A stretch of DNA of 64,000 nt from Faecalibacterium sp. HTF-F (GCF_023347535.1 NZ_CP094473.1:1488001-1552000), one strand, 5' to 3'; shown: positions 50,741 to 60,733, counted from the stretch's first letter. A program made the numbers and translations. The notes: a model not told the origin generated them from the letters alone.

Positions 50741-52699
50741 TTGAAAGATCTGTTCATTTCGTTCCGCACTGCAAATCAGACCTATTCTGTCCTGCGGCGC
50801 TCCGTCTTTTCCCTGATGCACCGCGCCGAAGCTGCACTTTTCTCCATTCTCATCCTCTGCAAGCTTGCCACAAACCTGTTGTTCGTTTCCCTGATGCAGC
50901 AGGTCTGGTCCCTGACGCTGCGGTTCGCTCCCATGCACTATTTGAGCAACAGCAATGCTTCGGATATTTTTACCTCCCCTGCCATTATCGGCTGTATCGT
51001 TCTCATCGCCGTTCTGACGGCCTTCTGGTCGCTGTTTGAATGTTCCGTCCTGCTGCATGGACTGGACCTTGCCCGCAAGGGCGAGAGCATCCGCCTGCCT
51101 GCACTGCTGTGCACCTCCCTGCTGGACGCCTGTCATGCCTTTCTACCGCAGAACTGGCTCATTCTGGTCTACAGCGCCACGCTGATCCCTTTCACCAATT
51201 TTTTCCTTGCCGTGAATTATATCACTCAGCTTGCAGTGCCGGAATATATCATGGGCGTCATTCGTGCCAACAGCCGGTATCACCTGCTTTATCTGGCCCT
51301 CTGCGCCGCACTTCTGGTTCTCCTGATCAGCTGGGTCCTGGTGCTGCCGCTGTTCCTTCTGGAGCACAAAAGCCTGTGGCAATCGGTTCGTGAAAGCGTC
51401 GGCTATGTCCGCACGCGCATTCTTCGCACATTTCTTCTGCTGCTGCGGTGGAATGTTTCGGCCCTGCTGCGTTCTCTGCTGCTGACTGCAGCCGTCGCGC
51501 TGCCGCTGTACGGCATTATCATCGGCATCGGGATGCAGAGCACGCAGGCCATGTTTGCACTGTCCCGTGCCGCGCTGACCATTGAGCTTCCCTTCTTCCA
51601 GTTTCTCATCGACTGCACCATCACCCTTGCACAGTGCACGGTTATTACCGCGCTCTATGACCGCCTGCGGGATAACTTACCGTTTGAAGCGGAGGCAGAC
51701 CCGGACCGCAGACCCTGCCGCTCCAATGGCAGGTTGCTTCTGACCGCCGCCATTGCCGGTGCCACTTTGCTCACCTTCGTGCTTGCCGCCTGCTACTTTG
51801 TTCTGCCGGAGGACGATGCGCTGCGCTCCATGCTGGGCGGCACTGTGCCGATCGTTACGGCACACCGCGGCTATTCCGCCGCCGCACCGGAAAACACCCT
51901 GCCCGCCTTCCAGCTTGCCATTGACCACGGCTGTGAGCGCGCTGAGCTGGACGTCCAGATGACAAAGGACGGTATTGTGATGGTGACGCACGACGCCAAC
52001 CTGCGCCGCTGTGCCGGCCGGAACGAAAACATTTATGACCTGACTTATGATGAAGTGCGGAGACTGGACGCCGGGCGCTGGTTCGGCCAGAAATACACCG
52101 GCACCCGGATCCCCACGCTGGAAGAAGTTCTGGAGCAATGCAGGGGCAGGATCCAGCTGAACATTGAGATAAAGCCCAATGCGGCCACACCTGAGCTGGA
52201 GGCAGAGACCGTCCGGATCATCTATGAAAAGGGCTTTGAGCATGACTGCGTGATCACCTCGCAAAGCTACGATACCCTTTGCAAGGTCAAGGAGCTTGCC
52301 CCGGAGATCCAGACCGGCTATATCCTTGCTTTGGGCGTGGGCAGCTATTACGACCTGCCCGCCGCAGACTTTTTCAGCGTGGAGTCCACCTTCATCACCC
52401 CCGGCATGGTCCAGCAGATCCACCTGCGCGGCAAAACCATCTCTGCATGGACGGTCAACCGTCAGGAAGACGCCAGCGATCTGCTGAGCCTTGGCGTAGA
52501 CGACATTATCACGGACAAACCCGAAATGGTCCAGCAGCTGATGAATGCCGATGCCGATCTGGACAACGATCTGCTCTTTATCCGTGACACGATCCGCAGC
52601 CTGATCGGACGGTTCGACGCTGGGGACGAGCCCACACCGGAGGAAGAGGTGATCGAGGAAGCGATCGAAGACCCCGAAGAGCTGCTGGATGCGGCATGA
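50741..52699 (+). CDS. Membrane glycerophosphodiester phosphodiesterase
   Basis: A 652-residue protein. The first 350 residues form a polytopic membrane domain of about eight helices; the C-terminal GDPD barrel has VTAHRGYSAAAPENT near residue 370, ERAELDVQMTKDGIVMVTHD near residue 400 and NIEIKPN near residue 473, covering the catalytic His pair and metal-ligand Glu and Asp. It probably cleaves lipid or teichoic acid glycerophosphodiesters outside the cell. The last 45 residues are very acidic (EEEVIEEAIEDPEE). The start is TTG at 50741, with AGAAGG ten bases upstream. Confidence 0.9.
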   Translation: MKDLFISFRTANQTYSVLRRSVFSLMHRAEAALFSILILCKLATNLLFVSLMQQVWSLTLRFAPMHYLSNSNASDIFTSPAIIGCIVLIAVLTAFWSLFECSVLLHGLDLARKGESIRLPALLCTSLLDACHAFLPQNWLILVYSATLIPFTNFFLAVNYITQLAVPEYIMGVIRANSRYHLLYLALCAALLVLLISWVLVLPLFLLEHKSLWQSVRESVGYVRTRILRTFLLLLRWNVSALLRSLLLTAAVALPLYGIIIGIGMQSTQAMFALSRAALTIELPFFQFLIDCTITLAQCTVITALYDRLRDNLPFEAEADPDRRPCRSNGRLLLTAAIAGATLLTFVLAACYFVLPEDDALRSMLGGTVPIVTAHRGYSAAAPENTLPAFQLAIDHGCERAELDVQMTKDGIVMVTHDANLRRCAGRNENIYDLTYDEVRRLDAGRWFGQKYTGTRIPTLEEVLEQCRGRIQLNIEIKPNAATPELEAETVRIIYEKGFEHDCVITSQSYDTLCKVKELAPEIQTGYILALGVGSYYDLPAADFFSVESTFITPGMVQQIHLRGKTISAWTVNRQEDASDLLSLGVDDIITDKPEMVQQLMNADADLDNDLLFIRDTIRSLIGRFDAGDEPTPEEEVIEEAIEDPEELLDAA

Positions 52700-52796
52700 T
52701 CCGTCAAAGAAAAACAGGATGCAGCTTTTCTGCAGTTATGTTATACTTGATGCAGTGAATCACAGAGCCTCCGGATGGTGAGAAGGAGCAAAAACG

Positions 52797-55292
52797 ATGC
52801 GGAAAACAGACTTGAACGCGATCTATATTTCGGAGCGGGTGCAGGAGACCCTGCGCCCTGTTTCGGTCAGCGCACTGACGGCGGTGGTAGCTCCCATGGG
52901 CTACGGCAAGACCACGGCGGTCAACTGGTTTTTGAACCAGCGCAGGCAGACGGAAGCGGCCGTCATCCTGCGGGTGAATATCTATTCCGACAATCGCTTC
53001 ATCTTCTGGAAAAGTGTTCAGAACGCCTTTGCGGCAGCAGGGCTGACAGCACTGGCGGGCTGCGAATACCCCGAAGATGCCAGCAGCGCCGCCCAGTTGA
53101 TGGATGACCTGTGCGCCGTGCTGGCAGGAGACACGCCCTGCTACCTGTTTCTGGATGATTTCCACCTGTTAAAGGACGAAAAAGCGGCAAAGTTCCTGTG
53201 CGGGCTGGCAAACCGCCTGCCGGCGAACATTCACCTGATCGTGGCAAGCCGGAACAACTTCCTGCCCAAGGAAGAGATCCTCCGGCTGGGGCACCGTCTG
53301 CACCGCATTGGCAGGGAGCAGCTGCGGCTCAACCATACCGAGCTTGCCCACTACGCCCACCGCTGCGGCATGGACCTGACCGAGGCACAGGTGGAAAGCC
53401 TTCTGCGCTCCTGTGAGGGGTGGTTTTCTGCCATATACCTGAATCTGCACTCCTTAGCCGAGCGGGGCATCCTGCTGAGCGAGGATGTCGATATCTATTC
53501 CATGTTCACGGCGGCGATGCTGGAAAACCTGCCGCCCCAAAAGCGGGAGTTCCTTGCCATAATGGGGCTTGCGGATGAGTTCACGGTGGAAATGGCACGG
53601 GTCGTGACCGAAATGCCGGACGCAGAGGAGATCCTGCTGACCCTGACCGAGCAGAATGCCTTTGTGACCCGCCTGCCGGACGGAAAGGCCTTCCGGTTCC
53701 ATCACATGCTCAAGGAGTGCGCCATGCGGCTGTTTGCCCGGCTGACGCCGGAAAAACAGGATGCCTGCCGGGAACGGTACGGGGCGTGGTATGAGGCAAA
53801 GCAGCAGTATCTCCATGCCCTGACCGCCTACGAAGCGTGCAAGGACTACGATGCAGCGCTGCAGGTCATCGAACGGGATGCCGGGATCCTGCTGTCCACC
53901 CTTGACCCGGCAGAGCTGCTGGAACGGCTGGGACGCTGCCCGGTGGAAACGCTCAAGCGGCACCCCTTTGCCATTCTGGTGCTGATGCGCTGTATGTTCA
54001 ACTGGCGGCAGATCCCGAAAATGATGGAGCTGAAGCAGCTCCTGCTGACCACGGTGGCAGAACATCCGGAGTGGTCTCAGGAAGAAAAAGGCAGCCTTCT
54101 GGGAGAGTGCGACCTGATCCTGAGCTTTCTCATGTACAACGATATCTCTGCCATGAGCCGCCTGCACCGCAGCGCCAGTGCGCAGATGTCCCACCCGGCT
54201 ATCAGCATCCAGAACAGCGGTGGGTGGACCTTCGGTTCTCCCTCGGTGCTGATGATGTTCCACCGTCAGCCCGGTCAGCTGGACCGGGAGCTGGCGGAGA
54301 TGGATGAATGTATGCCCCACTATTATAAGATCACCAATGGGCACGGCATGGGGGCGGAGACCATCATGCGGGCAGAGGCAGATCTGCAGCAGGGGCGGTT
54401 CGACGACGCGCAGATCCTGTTGGAGCGTGCCTATGCACAGATCGAGGGCAACGGTCAGACCAACATGACCCTCTGCTGTGATTTTCTGGCGTGGCGGCTG
54501 TCCCTCTGCGGGCCCTACACGCCCCGGGTCCCGCTGGAAGTACGGCGGGAAGAGATGCTCCGGCAGCACAATATGTCATGGCGCAATCTGTTCAACGCCA
54601 TCTGCGCCTATTACTACGCCCTGCGGGGGCAGACAGGCAGCATCCCGGAGGTGTACGCCGCCCACCGCATGAATACCGTAAACACCCTCGCTCCCGGCAA
54701 ACCCATGATCGGGCTGATCGAAAATCAGGTCTATCTGGCACAGGGAGAATGGGCCCGGGTGCTGGGCCGCAGCCCGGGGCTGCTGACCCTGTGCGAAGCC
54801 CTTCACTATGACCTTGTGGCCCTGCATCTGCGGATCCAGATGGCGGCAGCCTATGCCCGGCTGGGCCGACAGGACGAAGGCCTCGGCCTGCTCCAGCAGG
54901 CTCTGGCGCAGGCCGCCCCGGACGGCTTTATCATGCCCTTTGCAGAAAATTTCCGGGATCTGAAACCTCTGCTGGAAGCAGCGCAGGAAGGGCCCCATTC
55001 CGATGCTGTCCGGCGCATCCTTGCTCTGGGTGCAGCGCAGGAGGAACGCTGCCGGGCATTGAACCACAGCGAGGCCCTGCCCGAAGCTGCCGCCCGGCTG
55101 ACAGAGCGGGAGCTTACACTGGCAAGGCTTATTGCAGACCGCTGCACCAACAAAGAGATCGCTGCCAAGATGTTCCTTTCGGAAGGAACGGTGAAGCAGT
55201 ACACCAACCAGCTTTATTCCAAGCTGGGCATTGGCGGCGGGGTGCGCACGAAGCGTGCCCAGCTGGCAGAATTGTTCGCCAAAAAATACTAA
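52797..55292 (+). CDS. MalT/LuxR-type ATP-dependent regulator
   Basis: An 831-residue STAND-type regulator. The N-terminal ATPase has P-loop APMGYGKTTAV near residue 32 and Walker B CYLFLDDFHLL near residue 115; a long helical repeat region follows, and the LuxR helix-turn-helix is at about 765-825 (LTERELTLARLIADRCTNKEIAAKMFLSEGTVKQ). Such proteins activate genes when a ligand binds the repeat region. It is followed by the secreted-protein genes and probably controls them. GAAGGAG precedes the ATG. Confidence 0.92.
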   Translation: MRKTDLNAIYISERVQETLRPVSVSALTAVVAPMGYGKTTAVNWFLNQRRQTEAAVILRVNIYSDNRFIFWKSVQNAFAAAGLTALAGCEYPEDASSAAQLMDDLCAVLAGDTPCYLFLDDFHLLKDEKAAKFLCGLANRLPANIHLIVASRNNFLPKEEILRLGHRLHRIGREQLRLNHTELAHYAHRCGMDLTEAQVESLLRSCEGWFSAIYLNLHSLAERGILLSEDVDIYSMFTAAMLENLPPQKREFLAIMGLADEFTVEMARVVTEMPDAEEILLTLTEQNAFVTRLPDGKAFRFHHMLKECAMRLFARLTPEKQDACRERYGAWYEAKQQYLHALTAYEACKDYDAALQVIERDAGILLSTLDPAELLERLGRCPVETLKRHPFAILVLMRCMFNWRQIPKMMELKQLLLTTVAEHPEWSQEEKGSLLGECDLILSFLMYNDISAMSRLHRSASAQMSHPAISIQNSGGWTFGSPSVLMMFHRQPGQLDRELAEMDECMPHYYKITNGHGMGAETIMRAEADLQQGRFDDAQILLERAYAQIEGNGQTNMTLCCDFLAWRLSLCGPYTPRVPLEVRREEMLRQHNMSWRNLFNAICAYYYALRGQTGSIPEVYAAHRMNTVNTLAPGKPMIGLIENQVYLAQGEWARVLGRSPGLLTLCEALHYDLVALHLRIQMAAAYARLGRQDEGLGLLQQALAQAAPDGFIMPFAENFRDLKPLLEAAQEGPHSDAVRRILALGAAQEERCRALNHSEALPEAAARLTERELTLARLIADRCTNKEIAAKMFLSEGTVKQYTNQLYSKLGIGGGVRTKRAQLAELFAKKY

Positions 55293-55302
55293 CCTCAGGT
55301 TA
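55290..55302. promoter_or_regulatory. 13-base palindrome over the regulator stop codon
   Basis: Perfect palindrome TAACCTCAGGTTA, overlapping the TAA of the LuxR-type gene and 128 bases upstream of the first secreted-protein gene. Could be an operator; too short to be a terminator. Confidence 0.35.
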
Positions 55303-55313
55303 ATAGCTTTTTT

Positions 55314-55361
55314 CACCGGCCCGTTGTACTCTTTTATTAGAGGAATAACAGGCCGGTTTTT
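55314..55361 (+). terminator. Terminator of the LuxR-type regulator gene
   Basis: Hairpin ACCGGCC.../...GGCCGGT with GTTGT/ATAAC extending it, followed by TTTTTC. Confidence 0.65.
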
Positions 55362-55429
55362 CTGCGCCCGGATGCAGACTGAAAAAAGCAGTGCACAGGG
55401 CAGCGGAACGGCGGAAGGAGGATGTTTTT

Positions 55430-57082
55430 ATGACAAATGAACTCCGGCACACCCCAAAGCTGCGGCTGCTCAGTGCTTTTCTGGCAGCGGCCATGACTCT
55501 GACCACGCTGCCTGCGGCTGCATTCGCGGCGGACGTGACAGATTATGAACTTGCTGTGAATGGAAAGAGGGTAACCTCGGCCAACGCAACGAATATTCTG
55601 GACGATGGCAAGGCAAGTTATGATGCTGTCACCCGGACGCTGACCCTGAGTGGAGACATCTCAGCCACAGACAATGCAGTCAACCCATTCGGGGAGCAGA
55701 TAACTGTTGACGGAAACAGTACACTTACACTGACCGATGGGCAGAAAGAATTGTACGCCGGGCTTTGTGGTACAAAGACGATCAATGTAGCGGCAGGTGC
55801 TGATATCACATTGGACGCATTTGGATATGGCATTTCCTATGCGGGCGCAGATATTTCCGGAAATGTAACGATCCGCAATGTGGATTTCGGTATCACAAGT
55901 GGTGGTGCCACGATTCAAAGCACTGGTAAATTGGTCATTGAGAAAGCTGACAAAGCAGTTTCCGGCGGCGGTGCAAAAGTTTATGGCACGCTGGAAATTG
56001 ACGAGACCGGCACAGCCGTCAGCGACAGCGGTGTCACGGTCTATGAGGGCGGCGTGGTGACCATCACCGGAGCAACCAGCGGCCTGAACGGCAGGTCGGA
56101 AGTGGACGGCGGCAGCCTTTCGGTGAGCGCCACAACCTGCATTGACAACGGCGAAGTGATATTTAAAAGCGGCACCCTAAAGCTGGATTCCGCCAATAAC
56201 GAGACGATTGCCCTGAACAAACTGACTGTGAACGCGCCCAACTTCTGGTACCGCACGGCAACGGACGGCGCATGGACGCAAGTGACGGGCGGCAGCTGGA
56301 CGCGGCCTGACGATGCGGTTTATTTTGAGATCACCACCGATGATCCTGCTGCCACGCACTACACCGTTACCTTCGACCTCAACGGCGGCACAAACTGGGA
56401 CTGGATCAGCGGCGGCGAATGGAATAACGCCCACGATCGGGTGAGTTTTCCCACTCAAACTGGAGGCCGCGGCGAAGGTCTGTCGATCTCTGTGGACCCC
56501 GGCATGGGCCCGAAACGGGAAGGCTATGAGTTCGTTGGCTGGTACACTGCAGCTGTCGGCGGTGAGCCGGTGGAGAATCAGTCCTATTACTATCAAGATC
56601 AGCGTCTGGAGCCGATCACAGAAAATATCACCCTCTATGCCCACTGGCAGTGGATCGGCGAGGGTCCTGAGCCTGGCCCCGCCCCTGTCCCGGACGAAAC
56701 GGTGGTCGACGGCGGAGACGGCTCCGGGTTCGGCGCAGTGCTGGCCGTGGCAGGCGGCGCTGCTGTGGTGGGTGCTGCAGGCTTCGGCGTCTACGAACTG
56801 GCCACCCGCGCCATCCTGAAAGACCTGCTGCCTGAGGGCACGGCGATCCCCGCGACCCGCGGCGAGCTGGCCCTGCTGCTGTGGCAGAACGCCGGAAGGC
56901 CGGAACCCGCTGCACTGCCCGCCTTTGCGGACACGGCAGATACGGAGACTGCAAAGGCCGCCCAGTGGTGCACCGAACAGGGCCTGCTGACGGCTGAGAA
57001 CGGCGCGTTCCACCCGGAACAGAAGGTCACGAAGTACCGCGTGATCCGGGTCTGGAAACAGGCTGCGGCACCGCAGCAGTGA
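55430..57082 (+). CDS. Secreted repeat protein with InlB-type and SLH-like regions
   Basis: A 550-residue surface protein. Signal peptide ends PAAAFA-A near residue 35. Residues 40-290 form beta-helix-like repeats (for example GKLVIEKADKAV, GTLEIDETGTAV). Residues 330-420 match the Listeria-Bacteroides repeat (TVTFDLNGG ... GYEFVGWYT ... NITLYAHW). A hydrophobic helix at about 445-470 precedes a C-terminal SLH-like segment (ATRGELALLLWQNAG ... AAQWCTEQGLLT). Probably wall-associated, with a possible binding role. GGAGG lies seven bases before the ATG at 55430; the longer frame from 55391 lacks a ribosome site. Confidence 0.8.
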   Translation: MTNELRHTPKLRLLSAFLAAAMTLTTLPAAAFAADVTDYELAVNGKRVTSANATNILDDGKASYDAVTRTLTLSGDISATDNAVNPFGEQITVDGNSTLTLTDGQKELYAGLCGTKTINVAAGADITLDAFGYGISYAGADISGNVTIRNVDFGITSGGATIQSTGKLVIEKADKAVSGGGAKVYGTLEIDETGTAVSDSGVTVYEGGVVTITGATSGLNGRSEVDGGSLSVSATTCIDNGEVIFKSGTLKLDSANNETIALNKLTVNAPNFWYRTATDGAWTQVTGGSWTRPDDAVYFEITTDDPAATHYTVTFDLNGGTNWDWISGGEWNNAHDRVSFPTQTGGRGEGLSISVDPGMGPKREGYEFVGWYTAAVGGEPVENQSYYYQDQRLEPITENITLYAHWQWIGEGPEPGPAPVPDETVVDGGDGSGFGAVLAVAGGAAVVGAAGFGVYELATRAILKDLLPEGTAIPATRGELALLLWQNAGRPEPAALPAFADTADTETAKAAQWCTEQGLLTAENGAFHPEQKVTKYRVIRVWKQAAAPQQ

Positions 57083-57247
57083 TGGGGCAGCTGCAGATCT
57101 GCACCGGAAAACTCAGGACGGATGTGAAGAGAACCTGCTGATAGATCCCGGCAAAGAGGACCCGCTCCCCGCAGAGCAAAAGGAAGGTTCTCTTTGCCGC
57201 AGCGGAAACGGCTTGGGTCAAATGCTTTTCCGTTTTTTAAAACAGCG
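57083..57247. other. Intergenic stretch with a long inverted repeat
   Basis: No gene seen. AGAGAACCT at 57125-57133 is complementary to AGGTTCTCT at 57185-57193, forming a long hairpin with a 51-base loop ahead of the terminator at 57248-57292. Confidence 0.5.
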
Positions 57248-57292
57248 AGGCCCATGTCCGGCACCCCTGCGATGCGGACATGGGCCTTTTTT
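57248..57292 (+). terminator. Terminator after the surface-protein gene
   Basis: Perfect 13-bp stem AGGCCCATGTCCG/CGGACATGGGCCT followed by six Ts. Confidence 0.9.
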
Positions 57293-57354
57293 CTCGGCTG
57301 CTCCACTGCCGGGAAAACACTTTGCAGATCAAAACAGGAAAGGAGAAAAACAAG

Positions 57355-58173
57355 ATGAAATGGAGAAAAACAGCGGCTGTTCTGAGCCTTCTGCTGGCGC
57401 TGAGCATCAGCCTTTCTGCCTGTGGAGGAGGCGCGGCAGAGCCCTCCCCCAGCTCAGAATCGGAGGAAGCCCCGTATTCTGAGGAGACCTCGGACGCGAC
57501 CTCTGCGGCTGAGCTGAGCGATGAGCAGCGGGAAGCGCTGGACGACTGGATCTGGTACGAGCGGGGGGACTACACCTCGGAAAACTGGTACCACATTGCG
57601 TCCGACGGCACGGTGGAGATGCACACCGAGTACGGCTCCACCGAGGACACCTACACCGCCTACCCCATGCTGGGATGCTCCTACAACTTTGAGGGCTTTG
57701 ACGTCGGCCCGGACGATGTGCCTTTCCTGAGCCTTCATATGGATGAGAATGTCTTCAACAGCGTGGAGATCATCGAGGACGGCAGAGCGTTCCTTATCGG
57801 AAATGCAAGCTCCTTTGAAAGCTACTACATCCGCTCCGACTACACCGATGACGAGGACCTGCACAACGCCTGCGTGCTGATGTACCGGCAGTGGCGGATG
57901 GACGAAGAGCACCTGTACCTCAACTTCTACCCCAACCATGGCTTCATCCTGCATGGCCAGAAGGATCTGGGGGACGGCGTTTACGGCTTTGATGCCGACA
58001 GCGTGTATACCGGTCAGTGGATGGTGGACGGCGATACCGTAAGCCTTTTCTGGGACGACGGAACCGAGGACACTGCTGTGCTGATCCCGAATGAGCATCC
58101 GGGCGATGTGGGAGAAGACGTAAGCACCCTGAGCCTGAACGGCACCGACCTGCTCTTCAACAACAGGTGGTGA
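57355..58173 (+). CDS. Lipoprotein of unknown function
   Basis: A 272-residue lipoprotein with signal MKWRKTAAVLSLLLALSISLS and lipobox LSAC, then a Ser/Glu linker and an acidic, Trp- and Tyr-rich extracellular domain. I do not recognise a family. The fold looks like a beta-rich lipocalin-type domain. AAAGGAG lies nine bases upstream of the ATG at 57355; the in-frame ATG at 57280 lies inside the terminator. First gene of a run of seven closely spaced genes. Confidence 0.8.
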   Translation: MKWRKTAAVLSLLLALSISLSACGGGAAEPSPSSESEEAPYSEETSDATSAAELSDEQREALDDWIWYERGDYTSENWYHIASDGTVEMHTEYGSTEDTYTAYPMLGCSYNFEGFDVGPDDVPFLSLHMDENVFNSVEIIEDGRAFLIGNASSFESYYIRSDYTDDEDLHNACVLMYRQWRMDEEHLYLNFYPNHGFILHGQKDLGDGVYGFDADSVYTGQWMVDGDTVSLFWDDGTEDTAVLIPNEHPGDVGEDVSTLSLNGTDLLFNNRW

Positions 58174-58176
58174 ACG

Positions 58177-58614
58177 ATGAAAAAACAAATCGGCGTTCTG
58201 CTGGCGGCATTTCTGATCCTGCTGCTGGGGTGGGCCATCCTCCCGGCTCCGGCAGTGCCGTCGGATGATCCACCGGAGGAAGACATTGCCGGAAGCGACT
58301 GGCGCACATGGGGCATCATCAACGACTCCGGCACGTTGGTGCAGGACGGAGAGACCATCCCCTTCTGCGCCTGCGTCCACACCGGGGACACGACCCTCTA
58401 CCATGACACCGAAAGTCAGGTGCTGCTGGCAGAGCTAGTCTACCCTGCCCCTGTGGAGAATGCAGAACAGCGCTACCTCGGCATGGAGACCGCAGACCGG
58501 AACGGCGACGGCAGCAGCGATGTCCTGCTCCGCTTTTCACAGGAAGATGGAACGCTGGAACTGTTGTTCTGTTGGGACCCGGAGACTGGGGCCTTTCGAT
58601 CCGTTCCGGCATGA
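58177..58614 (+). CDS. Small exported protein of unknown function
   Basis: A 145-residue protein with one N-terminal helix (residues 4-24) and an extracellular domain ending with MSCSAF-free text DRNGDGSSDVLLRFSQEDGTLELLFCWD, a pattern seen in Clostridial secreted proteins with a calcium-loop-like DRNGDGSSD. No lipobox, so probably anchored by its helix. It starts three bases after the previous stop. Confidence 0.7.
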   Translation: MKKQIGVLLAAFLILLLGWAILPAPAVPSDDPPEEDIAGSDWRTWGIINDSGTLVQDGETIPFCACVHTGDTTLYHDTESQVLLAELVYPAPVENAEQRYLGMETADRNGDGSSDVLLRFSQEDGTLELLFCWDPETGAFRSVPA

Positions 58615-58653
58615 CCGGAGCAAAAACCATTTATTAAAAAAGGAGGCAATTCT

Positions 58654-59244
58654 ATGAAAAACACGATGAAACGCACGCTGGGGCTGTTTGCAGCTGCACT
58701 GCTGACCATGTCGCTGGCACTCAGCGTCTATGCATCCGGTCACGACCTGACCTTTACCGACAAAGGCAACCGGATGCATGTCAAGGACAAGACCGTTCAT
58801 GTGCAGACCTACTACCCCTATGAGTATTATGTGCTGGATGTTCTGGAGGATGCCCTTGTGGTGGCAAACCCCGAATGGGACGACTGCGGTTTTGCGGTCT
58901 GCCGCAGGATCACCAATGAATATCTGGACTATACCGGCTCTGATGACGACTTTGTTCTGGACTATGCAGAGGAATATCTGGAGTATGATTTCCAGCAGCT
59001 GTACGGTGGTCAGTGGCCCGATACCTCGTGGGAGGTAGTGGACGAGAGCAACGCTTCCAACCGTATCGCCACCATGCGGGGCTACATCTGGAACGATGAG
59101 ATGGATGCCTACATGTGGACCGTGATCTACTGGGACACCAGTTACAACAACGCCATGGCAAAGACCTTCTTTGTCCCGGAGTACAACGGCTACGATAAGG
59201 CCGACAAGATGGGCAAGAAGGTGAGCAGCACCGTCGGGTGCTGA
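58654..59244 (+). CDS. Secreted protein of unknown function
   Basis: A 196-residue protein with a cleavable signal peptide ending SVYA-S near residue 27. The mature part is rich in Tyr, Asp and Trp (YYPYEYYVLDVLEDALVVANPEWDDCGFAV) with three Cys residues. No family recognised. AAAAAGGAGG lies seven bases before the ATG at 58654. Confidence 0.72.
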   Translation: MKNTMKRTLGLFAAALLTMSLALSVYASGHDLTFTDKGNRMHVKDKTVHVQTYYPYEYYVLDVLEDALVVANPEWDDCGFAVCRRITNEYLDYTGSDDDFVLDYAEEYLEYDFQQLYGGQWPDTSWEVVDESNASNRIATMRGYIWNDEMDAYMWTVIYWDTSYNNAMAKTFFVPEYNGYDKADKMGKKVSSTVGC

Positions 59245-59259
59245 TGGGAGTGATACAGT

Positions 59260-60090
59260 ATGAGGACACGGAACCGTGCCCCGCAGGAAAAAATGCCGGA
59301 TGAAGAGCTTTCCCGCCGCATCCTGTTTTACGGGCATCTGGCAAACCTCTGCGCCTACGGCTGCATTGCAGGTGCCGTGCTGGGCGTTCTGGCCGGCATC
59401 CTGCTTGAAAGCTTCACGGCGGGCTGCACCATCGTGATGCTTGTGATCGTAGCAGCGGTCTTTTTGATCCAGCTGATCCACGCCATGCAAAGTTCCCTGA
59501 TCCTCGGACAGCTGGGGGATGGTTTTATGGCCGCACTGCACAAGGCCTTTGGCCCGCAGCCGGAGCACAAGCAGTGGCCCATGAGCGATGAACTGGCGCG
59601 GCGTTCCGGGCTTTTCCCGGAGGAATGGGAATTGGCCAGTGCCCACGGCAGCTACGAGGGCAGCTATCAGGGCATTCCCTTTGCCATGCACAACGCTTCC
59701 CTCATCCACGTCTGGGAGGTGCGCGACCCCATGCCCGACGACCCGCACAACACCCGCACCTGCTCCAAAACGATCTTCAAGGGGTTGTTTCTGGTGTGCC
59801 GGATGCGCAGGCCGATGGCTCCGGAGCCCTTTGCCCTGCCCGGCGAGTTTGATCTGGCACCGGAAAGCTGGAAGCAGCAGCTGCAGAGGGCCGTGGGCGC
59901 TCGGGCGCTGCGGATGAGCTTCCGGGGAGATCTGATGTTTGCCGCCTTTGACACCGACCGGAAGATCATGGCAGTTTCCAAGGACATTGACCCGAAGATC
60001 ATTGATGAATACCGCCGCAGTTTTCAGGACTCGGTCGACATGATGAAGGATCTGATGGAAGCCGTGGCGCAGAATACGGAGCTTTTCTGA
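59260..60090 (+). CDS. DUF3137-like membrane protein
   Basis: A 276-residue protein with two helices (about residues 31-52 and 58-75) and a cytoplasmic domain that contains YEGSYQGIPFAMHNASLIHVWE and KTIFKGLFLVCRM, the DUF3137 pattern (a galactose-free beta domain of unknown role). It resembles the protein at 62025-62759 in domain order but has an extra N-terminal helix. It lies 15 bases after the previous gene. Confidence 0.72.
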   Translation: MRTRNRAPQEKMPDEELSRRILFYGHLANLCAYGCIAGAVLGVLAGILLESFTAGCTIVMLVIVAAVFLIQLIHAMQSSLILGQLGDGFMAALHKAFGPQPEHKQWPMSDELARRSGLFPEEWELASAHGSYEGSYQGIPFAMHNASLIHVWEVRDPMPDDPHNTRTCSKTIFKGLFLVCRMRRPMAPEPFALPGEFDLAPESWKQQLQRAVGARALRMSFRGDLMFAAFDTDRKIMAVSKDIDPKIIDEYRRSFQDSVDMMKDLMEAVAQNTELF

Positions 60091-60106
60091 AACAGGAGGA
60101 ACCAAA

Positions 60107-60733
60107 ATGAAACGTATCGCACTTTTACTTGCCGCCTTGCTGATGTTTTCCCTGACCGGATGCGGCAGTTCCGATGCCGCGGGCGAGGCTTCGGACTCCG
60201 ACAAGGCCGGGGCTTACGAGGTCATCCCGCCGGAGGATGGCCGGGGCGACCTGATCCCCGCCTCTTCGGACGTGGTGAGCATCCCGGTGCTGGTGGGCGG
60301 CGGTCTCCCCTTCACCAGCATGGAAAATCTGATGAACGAGAACTATGAGGATGGCACCTACACCTACGAGGACATGACGCAGGACGGCTCTGTGCTGGTG
60401 GTGGATATGGCGTTCCAGTCGCTGCGCACCAACGAGACGGTGGAGGAATACGCAGAATATGCCGCCCGGTTTGCCGCTCTGGATACCGGCGAAGGGGAAC
60501 CCCGCGATGTCACCTGCTTTCAGGATGAGGACTACACCCAGAACCTTTCCTACCCGGTTTACATCGTCTGGTACACCACCGGCTCGGGGGAGGACCAGCG
60601 GGAGTGGATGGTCTACACGGTGGACACCGACGACTACACCTACCTTTATGCCTTCGGCACCATTGCCGATGAAGCGGACGACATGCAGGATGTGTTCTAC
60701 AACATCTGCGATCATCTTGAACTGGTGGATTGA
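60107..60733 (+). CDS. Lipoprotein of unknown function
   Basis: A 208-residue lipoprotein with signal peptide MKRIALLLAALLMFSLTGC (lipobox LTGC) and an acidic domain with repeated Tyr-Glu and Asp-Thr stretches. No family recognised. AGGAGG lies eight bases before the ATG. Located 16 bases after the DUF3137-like gene, so likely co-transcribed. Confidence 0.78.
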   Translation: MKRIALLLAALLMFSLTGCGSSDAAGEASDSDKAGAYEVIPPEDGRGDLIPASSDVVSIPVLVGGGLPFTSMENLMNENYEDGTYTYEDMTQDGSVLVVDMAFQSLRTNETVEEYAEYAARFAALDTGEGEPRDVTCFQDEDYTQNLSYPVYIVWYTTGSGEDQREWMVYTVDTDDYTYLYAFGTIADEADDMQDVFYNICDHLELVD

